64,000 bases of DNA from Cryptomeria japonica. Lineage: Eukaryota; Streptophyta; Pinopsida; Cupressales; Cupressaceae. The translations under genes and the position numbers were made by a program. Shown piece by piece: positions 46,057 to 56,911 of the stretch; the stretch's first letter is position 1, and the number at the start of each line of letters is the position of its first letter. The DNA is taken from NCBI RefSeq assembly GCF_030272615.1, contig NC_081414.1:769859653-769923652 (forward strand), read 5' to 3'. The notes under the pieces are model-generated. The model made no database searches and was not told the origin of the DNA. It saw nothing but the letters and a program-made list of their open reading frames with translations.

Positions 46057-46455
46057 TTGTTCTCTCTAGGGTCGGCTGGACTTGATTTATGTGGAACAGT
46101 CAGTTTTGGTGCACAGGATGCAATCTCTTATTTATTTTATACATTTGGAGAACTTTCAAATCAGATTGGAAATATTACCAAGTTTGAAGGTGTCAAAACA
46201 ACTGAATCTGTCAACATCCAAAAATTGATTGAATGTAGTAATTTAACATTCAAGACTTATCTGCAGTATTTCCGTGTGAACGTTCTATGGGTAGATTGTA
46301 AAGTGGAATGTAAAAGAGATTTAATTTCAGTCTTAAATTTAAATAAACAGTGTGGAATGGTCAAGGTATGGGAGATGAAAACGTCGTGGGCAATAATATT
46401 GTATTGTCTTTTCACTTATCAGGGTAACAAATACAGAGGTCTGACCTATACGTGA
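46057..46455 (+). CDS. unidentified 132-codon open frame upstream of ascorbate oxidase
   Basis: It begins inside the 87-base duplication, just after a CTCTCTAG splice-acceptor-like site, and encodes GLDLCGTVSFGAQDAISYLFYTFGELSNQ and more. I recognise no domain. It could be an exon fragment or chance in A/T-rich DNA; no ATG-context or neighbour supports expression. Confidence 0.2.
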   Translation: MFSLGSAGLDLCGTVSFGAQDAISYLFYTFGELSNQIGNITKFEGVKTTESVNIQKLIECSNLTFKTYLQYFRVNVLWVDCKVECKRDLISVLNLNKQCGMVKVWEMKTSWAIILYCLFTYQGNKYRGLTYT

Positions 46456-46645
46456 ATTGACAACGCTTTTTAGGAAAAGCATTAGTTTCTAGATTCAGTG
46501 TTACACCTAATCTTTTACAGTAACTTAATGCAAATTTAAATGGTCATCTTAGAAAGAGTCAATTTTTTGAAGGAATTATAAAAATGGAATTTCATTTCAT
46601 TTTCATTATCGTTGTAGCTTGAAAGATTCCCACCCCCAAAAGTAC

Positions 46646-46653
46646 TATAAAAT
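46646..46653 (+). promoter_or_regulatory. TATA box of the ascorbate oxidase gene
   Basis: TATAAAAT lies about 90 bases before the ATG at 46737, a normal plant distance. No other core element was identified. Confidence 0.55.
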
Positions 46654-46751
46654 GGATTTATGTGGAGAAAAAGAGTGTATAGATCAATCGATGTGGTTTT
46701 AGAGTTTGGTCTTGTTACTAATCTAGACTGGTTGTAATGGCTGGCAGAGCT

Positions 46752-48691
46752 TTTTTTTTTGTTTTTTGTTTTTTTTAAAATAAAAGTAGATTATTTTATT
46801 AAACTTTTTTATTGATATTTTTAATTTTTTACACAAGATTCAAAGAGCAAAGAGCATACTGGAGGAAAGAACCCTAGGAATAAAACCTCTGGTCACAACT
46901 CATAAAATAAACCTATAGTATCTAACAGATCAGTTTATACACCCCGCCCAAAACCACATACAAAATGCGGTCACAACACATATAATATCAGTTTTGCATA
47001 GAGCCCATATGACAATTTGCCAAAAAAACCCATCAGATAATTTTCAAATGTAAACTCCACAACTTCTATCAATGGAAGAAGACAAAATTTTCCAAAGCCC
47101 TGTGCCAAATCCCATGAGCCAAAAAACCTTCCTGCAAAAAAAGAAAGTATCAAAAAACCTTTGGAAAAATACTATTGTATCAAATACCATGAGCTCAAAT
47201 TCTCCTCGAGAAGACGAACATGAATACTTAAAATGAAAGGGGAAAGTGGGAATAATTATCATCATAAAATTTTACATCAACATTACTCAAAAAAATCATA
47301 CAACTATTGCCTCAAACCTTCCATACCCTAGAAGGAATTTCCTCAAAACCCACCTCTTGCTGATTAGCATTGCTATCGATGGCTAAATTTGCCAAATAAT
47401 CTGCAATCTTATTAACTTCTTTGTAACAATGGGATACAAAGAAAGATTCAAACAATTCTAATTTTTGTAAAATGGGATCAAGTATATACTGCAAATTCCA
47501 ACTATTCAATTTCTTTTTCACAACACATTGAATAATCACCATAGAATCACCTTCAATTATTAAGTCCTTAATTCCCAAAGAGATTGCCATATCCAATCCA
47601 AAAGATAAAGCATGAAATTCCACATAATTGTTAGTTTTAAAACCAATAGCATGACACTTAGTTTGAATAAAATTTGCATTGTGATCATAAATTACCATGC
47701 CTACCCTAGCCGGCCTAGGGTTACCACGAGAGGTGCCATCAAAATTCAGTTTAAAGTGCCCCTACAGAGGAGGTTTCCATCTAGGAGAGCATCTCTTACC
47801 TATTGCATCATTCTTTTTTAAAATTGAACCATGAGAGGGTAAAACTGACAATATCTTCCTAACTCTAGTAACTCTACTATCCCAGCACGAAAAAAAAGTA
47901 AGATTTTCCAAATTCTTATAAATAAACGACAAAGCAACCTCATAGATTGAAGACTCAATTTTTAATAGAACCTCAGATACAGGAGACCTTGTTTTTTTAA
48001 GTATTCTATTGTTTCTCTCTAGCCAAACATTCCAAATCACAATAGATGGAGATATGATCCAAAGACATGCATAAAAAGATGAGGCAAACATAAAGGGCCA
48101 AGATCTAAAATGGGAAATGAGATCCTTACCAATAACAAAGGATATATTTAACTTCTCAAACAACCACTGCCAACATTCATAAGCATAATCACAATGTAGG
48201 AATAGGTGTGAAGAAGATTCCAAATTTTTGTTACAAAGGATGTAAGGGAAAACAACAGTAATACCAAGCTTGTCTAGTCTCATACCTGTAAGGACTCTGT
48301 CCTGAACTGCCAACCAAGCAAAGGCTCCAGCTTTAGGAAAACAAGCCGAATGCCTAAACAACTTATAGGGCCAAGATGATAAATTTTTAGCAACCATAAG
48401 AGAGTTGTAACAATCTTTAACAGTGTACTTACCAGAAATATTCTTTGTCCAAATAAGTTCATCCTCAGAATCAGAAAGAAATACAATTCTATCCCCCAAA
48501 ATCTTCTCAAAATCTAATTTCATACTTTGATCAACATCTAAGAAATCAATCAACTTCCATTTAGCTAGCTTAAGGGGTCCACTAGTCACAATTTCAAAAT
48601 AATCTGCTACAAAAACACCCCAAAAGGAGGAAAAAACAGTGATCAGAGGAGACGAATCCCTAATATTCACCAAAAGTGTGTGTCCATTGTT
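46752..48691 (-). mobile_element. 5'-truncated L1-type LINE inserted in ascorbate oxidase exon 1
   Basis: A poly-T/G run at 46751-46778 is the minus-strand poly-A tail. Upstream of it on the minus strand are the RNase H and zf-RVT parts of LINE ORF2, ending at about 48691. Left flank ATGGCTGGCAGAGC and right flank TTTTGTTTTCCATG join in frame into a signal peptide, which defines the insertion point. The target is a run of T, as expected for L1 endonuclease; the duplication can be no more than a few T residues and is hard to prove. Confidence 0.85.
47312..48690 (-). pseudogene. LINE ORF2 C-terminal part: zf-RVT and RNase H
   Basis: 48690-47762: DELIWTKNISGKYTVKDCYNSL, KAGAFAWLAVQDRVLTGMRLDKLGI, then CNKNLESSSHLFLHCDYAYECW (zf-RVT, PF13966). 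After a frameshift at about 47765 comes an RNase H domain (RVT_3 type) with NFDGTSRGNPRP, YVEFHALSFGL, EGDSM and NKIADYLANLA. The four acidic catalytic positions (D, E, D, D) are present. The RT itself is missing, because the copy is 5' truncated. The apparent Met at 48703 derives from ascorbate oxidase sequence, not from the LINE. Confidence 0.88.
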
Positions 48692-50917
48692 TTTGTTTTC
48701 CATGTGTTGTTTTCATTGTTGGCACTCTTATCTTTTGCTGCTGAAGAGAAGGAGCATTTTTACAAATGGAAAGTAAATTACCAGACATGGGCTCCTGATT
48801 GCGAGCAGGCGAACATCATCTCTATAAATGGACAATACCCGGGGCCAACCATCAGAGCCAGAGAAGGGGACACCATTGTTGTCCATTAAGAAAACTTGAT
48901 GCCCACTGAAAACGTTGTTATTCACTGGCATGGCATTCGCCAGGTTAGTGATTCGGTTTTTCATCTCAGTTGGCGCCCAGTTTAATTGTCACTTTCGTTG
49001 CAGGGCAGAAAATGATTAGTGCAGAAATAACGCTCCGTTGTCGTTTTTCATTGCAGATCGGCACTCCCTGGAACGACGGGACGCCTTCCATATCACAGTG
49101 TGCAATCTACTCAGGCGAAACCTACGTATATAAGTTCGTTGTGGACAGAGTAAGTTGCAATCTCTTTCGATATGGAATGTGTTCTTCACATGACTATAGT
49201 ATTGATCATGAATTTCTGAAATCCAGCCTGGGACGTACTTCTATCACGGTCATTACGGCCTACAGCGGTCAGCCGGGTTTTATGGATCGTTGATAGTGGA
49301 TGCGGCGGGCAAAGAACCCTTCACCTACGATGGCGAGTTGAGCATCGTTTTAAATGACTGGTGGCACAAGAGCACTTACGAACAGGCCGAGGGCCTCTTT
49401 TCCAATCCCTTTCGCTGGGTTGGGGAACCTCAGATATATCATGTATATGCAAATGTATTATAATGCGTCTAAAGTATAAATACACTTAGAAATTATACAA
49501 CATACAGTCTATGGATTATAAGCACCACATACAAATAGGTGTGTTGTTATCATTTCATACAATCATACATAGGTGGCATTGAATTTGAATAATCATTTGA
49601 ATCTTAACAATTCTTTTGGTGTGCTCCTCTTTACTAGTCACTGCTGATAGAGTGACGAGGACAATACAACTGTTCAGCAACAACTGAGAATACTTGCAAT
49701 GCTACAAACCCGCAGTGCTCGCCTTTTGTCCTGCCGGTGCGATCTGGGAACACATACCGCCTCCGTATTGCAGGTGTGGCATCTCTTTCGTCCCTCAACT
49801 TCTTGATTCAGGTTGGTCAGCTTGACCCAAAATATTTATTCACTAAATCCATCCGCTTTAAAAAGTAAACAATCTTCCCCAAAGATAAGCAATTGTTTTC
49901 GTATGTGGGGCCATTCAAGCCTTTCCTATGTTTCTCACACTTGGTTTTATACAGGGTCACAAGATGACGGTTGTGGAGGCAGACGGGCATTACGTAGAGC
50001 CCTTTGAAGTAGACAACCTGGACGTGTACTCCGGCGAAGCATATTCCGTTCTGATCACTGCAAACCAGGACCCTTCTCAAAACTATTGGGCGGGTGTGAA
50101 TGTGAGAGCCAGGCAGCCCAATACGACCACTGGACTTGCCATCCTCAACTATCTTCCCAATCCCTCAACCAAGCTCCCCACCGTCCCATCTCCCACGAGC
50201 CCACTCTGGAACGACTACGCCTACAGCAAAGCCCTGGCTAAGAAATTTGTGGCTCTCAAAGCGCACGAAGAGCTTCCCCCACTTCATTCCCACAGGCAGC
50301 TGATCCTTCTCAACACGCAGAACAAGATCAACGGATACACAAAGTGGACGATCAACAATATTTCACTGCTGCTTCCTCCGACTCCATACTTGGCTGCCAT
50401 GAAATACAAAATCAAGAGCGCCTGCGACACCACCCCACCTACAGACGTGTACAGTCCCCGGGACTACAACATCACAATTCCTCCCCCAAATCCCAACGCC
50501 GTCCAAGGGAACGGCGTGTACGTCTTCGAATTGAACTCAGTTGTAGATGTGATTCTTCAGAATGCGAATACTCTGAATGTCAACAATTCAGAGATCCATC
50601 CATGGCATCTTCATGGCCATGACTTCTGGATTCTTGGACATGGAGAGGGCGTGTTCGACCCAGTGAAGGACCCTCAAAACTACAATATGGTCAATCCTCC
50701 GCTGCGCAACACAGTAGCGGTGTTTCCATACGGATGGGCGGCCATTCGTTTTAAGGCCGACAATCTAGGAGCATGGGCTTTCCAGTGCCATGTGGAGGCC
50801 CACTTCTTCATGGGCATGGGAGTGATTTTTGCAGAGGAGATAGAGAAAGTGGGGAAGTTGCCCGATGCAGCGATGGGATGTGGGCTGATCGAGAATAAAA
50901 TTCACATGCACAACTAA

Positions 50918-51704
50918 TCTCTCTCTGGAGGGGGAGCGACTTTTTTATGATAATTCTTTTATTAATTTTATCATTCCATCATCCACGCACCCTAAAATAA
51001 TAATATGTCAAATATAGGCCAACATTATCAAGTGTGGAAAGTAAAGTATTTGAAATAAAACAAGTGTCACCCTTTGGAATGTATCTACCAATAAAATATT
51101 TTTTTTAATTAGAGTAAGACTTAGTTTTTCATTGTTACACAATATTATGTTAATTATTTTTGACAATAATCAAGCTTCCCTCATTTGTTTTATTTTGCTA
51201 AAGATAGATGTACTTTATGGTAATTTAGAGTTCTTTAAAAATTCTTTTATATTTATTAATATTGATATTAACTATTATCAAGTAAAAAAATAATTTATGA
51301 AAAAAATTAATTATGTTAAATAAATAAAATAATTTATTTTTTATATTAATGTATTTAAAATATCTATATTAGTTTTATTTCTTTTTAATTTTGTTAGAGT
51401 CATATGAGGTCATAAAAAGGGATCTCATCCTCATCAAGTAGAGGTTTGAAATTTGAAGACTAAGAACAATAATGATATAATTTACCATCACATGACACCA
51501 TGAATAACTTATTTATACTATTTTTATTTTAGAATAATTTCTTTATTTTATTTATATTGTATATATTGTAAAATTATTTCCATATATGAAAGAGTTATTT
51601 TATTTAGTTCGAAATTATTTAACAATTATTTTATTTATTTGAGAATTTAATACAAGATTCAAATTTTATTATACTTAAAAACATCTCTTCTAAGATAAAT
51701 GTTA
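50918..51704. other. A/T-rich 3' flank of the ascorbate oxidase gene
   Basis: This begins with the 3' untranslated region (an AATAATA run at about 50997 could serve polyadenylation). It then becomes strongly A/T-rich with no gene or clear repeat. Confidence 0.4.
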
Positions 51705-52301
51705 TAGATGGAGAGTGAGAGTGGGAGACAAAGTGCTAGGGTTTGTGGAGGAGGAGATGATGTAGAGGAGGTAGATGATGGAGATGGAGATGGGGATGAA
51801 GAGATAGATGGTGTTGGTCCTGGGCAGGATGCCCTGTTCTGGGACTTTTGGATGTTGCTTCTCTCTATGCTTGTTCCTTCAACTTTGTTTTCCTTGCTCT
51901 GGTTGGGTATGGATGTTTAGTTTCTTATCCCACCATGCCCTGATCTGGGTTTTGTCATTGAGGCCTTTGTTCTATGAGGACCTTTGTGGGTTGTGGGCTT
52001 TGGCATGGTGTTTATATGGATTGCATTATCTGTCTCTTGCAGTGGCTTGCTGGTGTTGTTTGGAGATTTCCTCTTTTGGTCTCACTTTTCATAGCTCGTG
52101 GGTGTCTCTTGTGTGGGGCTTATCACCCCTTTCTCGATGTTGGTGCTATTTTCTTTGGATGTCTCTTTATTGTGTATCACTTTCCTTTTGTTAAATACTT
52201 TCCTGCCTACTGATGCTATTTGCAGATTTGCTTTTGATGAGGACTTCAAGGCTGGGTTCTTTGTTTTCATTGGGGCCTACGTGTTGTTTGGAGGAGGTTC
52301 A
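51705..52301 (-). pseudogene. unidentified Pro/Ser/Lys-rich ORF, downstream half (split by copia-3)
   Basis: On the minus strand from 52301 one frame runs about 195 codons with three stops: MKTKNPALKSSSKANLQIASVGRK, then KENSTNIEKGVISPTQETPT, then a long polar stretch and a Ser/Pro-rich end (PSISSSPSPSPSSTSSTSS). It connects in frame across the copia-3 insertion with 59017-59362 when one target-duplication copy is removed. Function unknown; a LINE ORF1 or host gene tail are both possible. Confidence 0.4.
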
Positions 52302-52844
52302 TGTTGATAATTGATGTTGCTCTAGCATGCAACTCCATGTAGCTCCAGTTTGGACATGAATCTATCCATTCATCACCATGCATAAGCTATTTTTAGTTTA
52401 AATCAGTTTTTGTTTATTCATGCAAATAAAGCATGTACTCCAACATGCATTAAGCCTTAGGACTATTTTTAGTTTTGCTTTTTGCATGAGTTTGTTTTTA
52501 GTAAATAAAGCATGTTGTGCATGCACTTATTGTATTCTTAATTTAGGGAGTAGTTTGTTTTTTTAGTTTGAGAGCCTTAGTAGCTTTCCATGCAATGCTA
52601 GGAATATATTTAGAACTGTAGTTATTATTAATTCTTCTAGGCTGCAATTTCTTTATATATATAGCCTCTATGTAATTTTTTAATTAAGCTTCAGTAAAAG
52701 AAACTGGTGTGTTCAATTCCAAAAAATAGGGCACTTTGTTTTTTATTTTGAATTGTGATTTCTTTTTGCAATTTATTCTTTTTGCTATTATTGTTTGCTA
52801 ATTAAGATGGTTTAGAGAGGATAGGTTAGGTTCAAAATTCTACA
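52302..52844 (+). repeat. 5' LTR of copia-3
   Basis: 543 bp, TGTTGATAATTG to AATTCTACA, with a TATA run (TTTATATATATAG) near 52652. It matches 58475-59016 at well over 90% by eye. Confidence 0.92.
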
Positions 52845-52846
52845 AG

Positions 52847-52858
52847 TTGTATCAGAGC
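52847..52858 (+). other. primer-binding site of copia-3
   Basis: TTGTATCAGAGC, one base different from the initiator-Met site, two bases after the LTR end. Confidence 0.85.
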
Positions 52859-52913
52859 AGGTAAAATTGTTTTGGGTTAAAGTTTTATTGTTGGAATTTT
52901 GCCAAAGTTAATC

Positions 52914-53790
52914 ATGTCGAATTCTAACAATATGCTCGTTCCAAAATTTGATGGGAATGATTATGATTATTGGTTCATTAAGATGCTAACCTTTTTGATT
53001 GGAAAAGATTTGTGGGAGATTATTGAATCAGGTTATGAGGATCCCGCTGATTGGAATGCCCTTACAACCAATGAAAGAACAACAAGAAAGGAAGCAAGGA
53101 AAAAGAATGCTCAAGCTTTGTTTCACATTCAGATAGCTCTTGGTAAGAGCTTATTTCCAAGAATATCATAAGCAACAATTGCCAAAGATGCCTGGAAGAC
53201 TCTACAAGAAGCTTACCAGGGTAGTGATCAAGTTAAAGTGGTCAAGCTTCAGACATTGAAGTGAGAATTCAAAAATTTGAAGATGCAAGAAGCTGAAAGT
53301 ATAAGTGATTATTGTGTTAGAGTCAAAGATGTGGTCAATAAAATGGCTACACTTGGGGAAATTGTAAGAAATGAAGTTTTGATTATAAAGGTGTTGAGAT
53401 CTTTGACACCCAAATGGAATCATGTAGCACTAATGATAGAAGAAAGCAAGGATTTGACAAAATTATAGTTTGATCAACTGGTTGGATCCTTGATGTCTCA
53501 TGAAGAAATATTGAAAGATTCTTTTGAAGGTGTAGAGAAAGCATTTTCCTCTAAATTGCTAAACACAAAAAATGAAGATGCCAACAACATTAGTGTCAAA
53601 ATCAATCAAGGCCAAGGTAAAGGGAAAAGACAAAATTCTTCAAGAGGTAGAGGAAGAGGTGACTCAAGAGGAAGTGGTGGTTTCAGAGGAAGAGGTAGAG
53701 GCAGATTTGATAAGAGAAATGTTCAATGTTACCATTGTAACAAGTATGGCCACTTTGAAATAGAATGCAGATTGAAAGAAGGTAAAAGTG
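52914..53790 (+). pseudogene. copia-3 gag with RGG-rich linker and CCHC knuckle
   Basis: The ATG at 52914 (MSNSNNMLVPKFDGNDYDYW) gives the copia gag start. Conserved parts: IGKDLWEIIESGY, KNAQALFHIQIAL, DAWKTLQEAYQGSDQVKVVKL, ISDYCVRVKDVVNKM, VLRSLTPKWNHVA, LVGSLMSHEE. An Arg/Gly repeat (GRGRGDSRGSGGFRGRGRGR) precedes the knuckle CYHCNKYGHFEIEC at about 53728-53770. Stops follow FPRIS (53169), LQTLK (53262) and DLTKL (53467). The Gly/Arg box probably adds RNA binding. Confidence 0.88.
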
Positions 53791-54029
53791 GTAACTATGC
53801 TCAAGAAAGTAGTGAAAATCCTCCTGATCACTTATTTTTATCTTATGCCAAGGTTCAAAATACTAGTAAAGATGTTTGGTACCTAGATTCTGGATGCTTT
53901 AACCATATGACAAGAAATGAGAAGTTGTTCCCAACAAAGGATGGAAGTTTCAAATCCAAGATCCATCTTGGTGATGATAAATCATTGGAGGTCGCTACCA
54001 AAGGAGCTATGGAGGTCCAAACAAAAGAA
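53791..54029 (+). pseudogene. copia-3 aspartic protease (to the solo-LTR insertion)
   Basis: VWYLDSGCFNHMTRNEKLF carries the D-S-G active site. Then follow HLGDDKSLEVATKGAMEVQTKEG; the frame is cut at 54034 by the LTR and resumes at 55545 as IKSIHDIYYTPQLKHNLLSVGQL. Confidence 0.88.
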
Positions 54030-54034
54030 GGTAT

Positions 54035-55539
54035 TGTATGCGGGAAAAGTGGGCTGATAAAACTAAATATGTGAAAATATTGCTAAAATGACTTGTCCAC
54101 ACACACACATAGGACTTCTTGGTGCAAGCTATGGAGTAATAACGTATTACTCAGCTTCCCAAGGAGGGTCCCATGGTTCTCTATCTCACAATGTCCCTCA
54201 AACCAATGTTTTGCTCTCAGATCACTGAGCAAAATGGTTCAGGGATGGCAAATGCAAGAATGAGGGATGCTTTGATTGATTTTAGTATGAGATGCGTTGT
54301 AAGCTATGTATGACTCTAGAAATGCAATAAACTAAATGATAAGATGACAAGATTAGTATGAATACTATCCTAGCATACTATATTTAGTCTATGATTGAAC
54401 TAAAATGATAAAGAAAGTAATCTAAACATGCATATTTAGTCTAATTCCTGATCTAAAAGAGGCTAAATGATGAGCATATATGAAATGAGAAAGCTTGAAA
54501 GAATTTGAGCATAAGTGTAATGCTTCAAATTTGAAAGATGATTGTTAAAAATGGAGGAATGAGAGCTCTATTTATAGCACAAACAGGGCAATGGATGGTT
54601 AGGATTGAATAGTTTAATCAAGGGTTGAGTTTGAAAGTTGACGATCCATGTGCACAATTGACACCAATGAAATGGTGACAAGTGTCAATATAGGATTGGG
54701 TTGAGAGAAGGGGTTGGAGGCATTAAAGGCTTGAGAAGACCTCATGGTTATCTAAAGGGTAAGGGTCAAGTCTAAGTTAGGATTACCCACTGGATTAAGA
54801 GTTAATCCAAGGATAAACCTTTGTGCAAATGATTAAGAGATAATCATGGTCAAAGCATTAAAGGCCTGATGAGACCATTGGGTTGGATGAAGGTTGAGTT
54901 AAAACAAATGTTTTAACCATGTAAGAGGGTTTGAGTAAACCCTTAATGGTTATTGGAGACTTTGGAGGATTAAGTGGTTGAAAGTTGGAAGCCTTTAATG
55001 GTTATCAAAGACTTTGAGGAATTAAGTGGTTGAAGGTTGAAAGCCTTTAATGGTTATCAAAGACTTTGAGGTTTTGAGAGGTGACTTCCCTTTGCTTAGG
55101 GATGTGAAAAAGTTTAGAGGAGGGGTAAGGTTAATTAGAAGCGATTAGAAGATTCTAGAAGGGATTAGAAAGGGGTTTAGGAAGGCAAGTGGGAGATGTA
55201 GGATTTTGCAAGTGGACGGAGGGATAATAGGATTTAATTGAATTAAATGATTTATTCAATTTGGTTGTAATTTGGGGAAATTAAATAAATTAGATTTATT
55301 TAATTTTAGGATAACTATTTAATTAAATTTGAATTTAATTAAAAGTGGATAGGGGGGGATTTAATTGAATAAAATGATTTATTCATTAAATGGGTATAGT
55401 GAATTTAATTTAAATAAATTGAGTAATTTATTTAATTAAATAGAGGAATGTGGGTAATTTAATTAAATTGGATTTAATCAAATAGAGAAATGAACATAAA
55501 ATATTCATTTAGGAATATGGTCATTTTTATACGTCTACA
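54035..55539 (+). repeat. solo LTR ('...GTCTACA' family) inside copia-3
   Basis: 1505 bp, TGTATGCGGG to ACGTCTACA, flanked by the exact duplication GGTAT (54030-54034 and 55540-55544). A TATA-like CTATTTATAG is at about 54569. From 55233 to 55500 are about six A/T palindromic units of the ATTTAATTAAAT type, as in the LTR at 17730-18499. There is no internal DNA, so it arose by LTR-LTR recombination or similar loss. Confidence 0.9.
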
Positions 55540-55544
55540 GGTAT

Positions 55545-56900
55545 AAAGAGTATTCATGATATTTATTATACTCCACAATTGAAGCACAACTTGTTAAGTG
55601 TTGGGCAGCTATGTGAGAAAAATTATAAAGGAGTCTTTGAGAAAAATACTTGTACTATCTATGATAATAATAAGGATAATAGGGTGATCACTGTTGTTCC
55701 TATGACAAGAAATAGGATGTCCCCTTGAGGTTTGGTGAATATAACAACAGTTTGGCGAATATGGCTTATTAGGATTCAAGTTGGTTATGGCATCTTAGGT
55801 ATGGGCATTTAAATTTTCATAGTTTGAAGTTTCTAACCTTGCATGTATTAGTTTCTGGTTTGCCCAAGGTTGAGGAACACAAGGAGGTTTGTGAAGGTTG
55901 TGCTAAAGGAAAGCATGCAAGAGAAAATTTTCCAAAGGGCAATGCATGGCGGGCTCATCACCCACTTCAACTTGTTCATTTAGATATATGTGGTCCTATG
56001 CAGACTAAGAGTTTGGGTAAGTCATCATATTTCATCACTTTTATTGATGATTACTCACGAATTTGTTGGGTATATTTTTTGAAGGCCAAAGATGAAGCCT
56101 TGGATACATTCAGGAAGTTTAAAGCCCTTGTGGAAAATGAGAAAGGGTGCAAGATCAAATGATTAAGGACTGATCATGGAGGAGAGTTCTGCTCAAAGGC
56201 TTTCCAAAGTTATTGTGATTTTAATGGCATCAAGAGGCAACTTACTATTGCATACACACCTCAATAGAATGGAGTAGCTGAAAGGAAGAATCGTACTGTG
56301 GTTGAAATGGCAAGGTGCATGTTACAAACAAAGGAATTGAGCAATTCTTATTTGAGAGATGTAGTTGCTACAACGGTGTACATCCCCAACCGTAGCCCCA
56401 CCAGTGCACTAGAAAAGATGACTCCTTATGAAGTTTGGTATGGAAAAACGCTTAATGTTAATCATTTCAAATTTTTTGGTTGTTTGGCTTATGTGCATGT
56501 ACCTGATCAGAATAGACAGAAGTTAGATGCAAAGACTGAGTCATGTATTTTTATTGGGTATAGTGAGAAAAGCAAGGCTTATAGATTGTATAATCCCCTC
56601 ACTAACGAGCTTATTGTCTCAAGAGATATGCTTTTTGATGAAGGGGGAGTTTATGGTCATCAAAAAGGCCATGTTGAGAAGCCAAAATCTATTTTGAATG
56701 ATGATATAATTGTTGATATTGATCATGAGCAGACAACTAATGTTTCCGTATTCAGTGGTTTAACTCGGCCAAGCAATCCTTCATCAAGTTATTTAGTGCC
56801 AAGTTCAAGTCCAGCTTCTTCTCCAAGTTCTACAAGTAAGGTAAGGAGATTGAGTGATATCTACCAAAAGAGTGGAAATCAAGTACATGAAGAAACCTAA
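55545..56900 (+). pseudogene. copia-3 pre-integrase and integrase
   Basis: 55545-55725 completes the protease/pre-integrase region. 55824-56162 has CEGCAKGKHARENFPKG, then HLDICGP with the first catalytic Asp intact, and FIDDYSRICWVYFL. LRTDHGGEF (56170) gives the second Asp and NGVAERKNRT (56271) the Glu; stops at 56160 (before LRTD) and 56263 (TPQ-stop-NGVA). 56298-56900 holds the conserved KMTPYEVWYGKTLNVNHFKFFGC and IFIGYSEKSKAYRLYNP, then a Ser/Pro linker ending at 56900. Confidence 0.9.
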
Positions 56901-56911
56901 TAGGTGAGACA

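Larger units (their letters stand above)
46737..50917 (+). pseudogene. L-ascorbate oxidase, five exons, disrupted
   Basis: A secreted multicopper oxidase that oxidises ascorbate with O2 in the apoplast. Exons by homology and GT/AG sites: 46737-46751 plus about 48692-48943 (split by a LINE), 49057-49149, 49227-49433, 49638-49811, 49955-50917. Exon 1 encodes a hydrophobic signal peptide ending at about LLSFAA, then the cupredoxin start. Copper-site motifs: HWHGIRQ, YFYHGHYG, HPWHLHGHDFW. The last site reads FQCHVEAHFFMGMG, where the usual first His is Gln. Defects: the LINE in the signal-peptide codons, TAA at 48888 after TIVVH, TGA in exon 4 after SLLIE, and donor GT changed to AT at 49434. 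The last exon is fully open (about 320 codons), and the gene is GC-richer than its surroundings. Confidence 0.9.

Noticed and set aside
46057-46455. First exon of a new gene upstream of ascorbate oxidase
   Set aside because: No recognisable domain, start context or downstream exon; kept only as a low-confidence open frame.
48680-48703. GTG or minus-strand ATG at 48680-48703 as gene starts for ascorbate oxidase or the LINE
   Set aside because: The true ascorbate oxidase ATG lies at 46737 across the LINE; the minus-strand Met codon comes from ascorbate oxidase exon sequence, and the LINE is 5' truncated.
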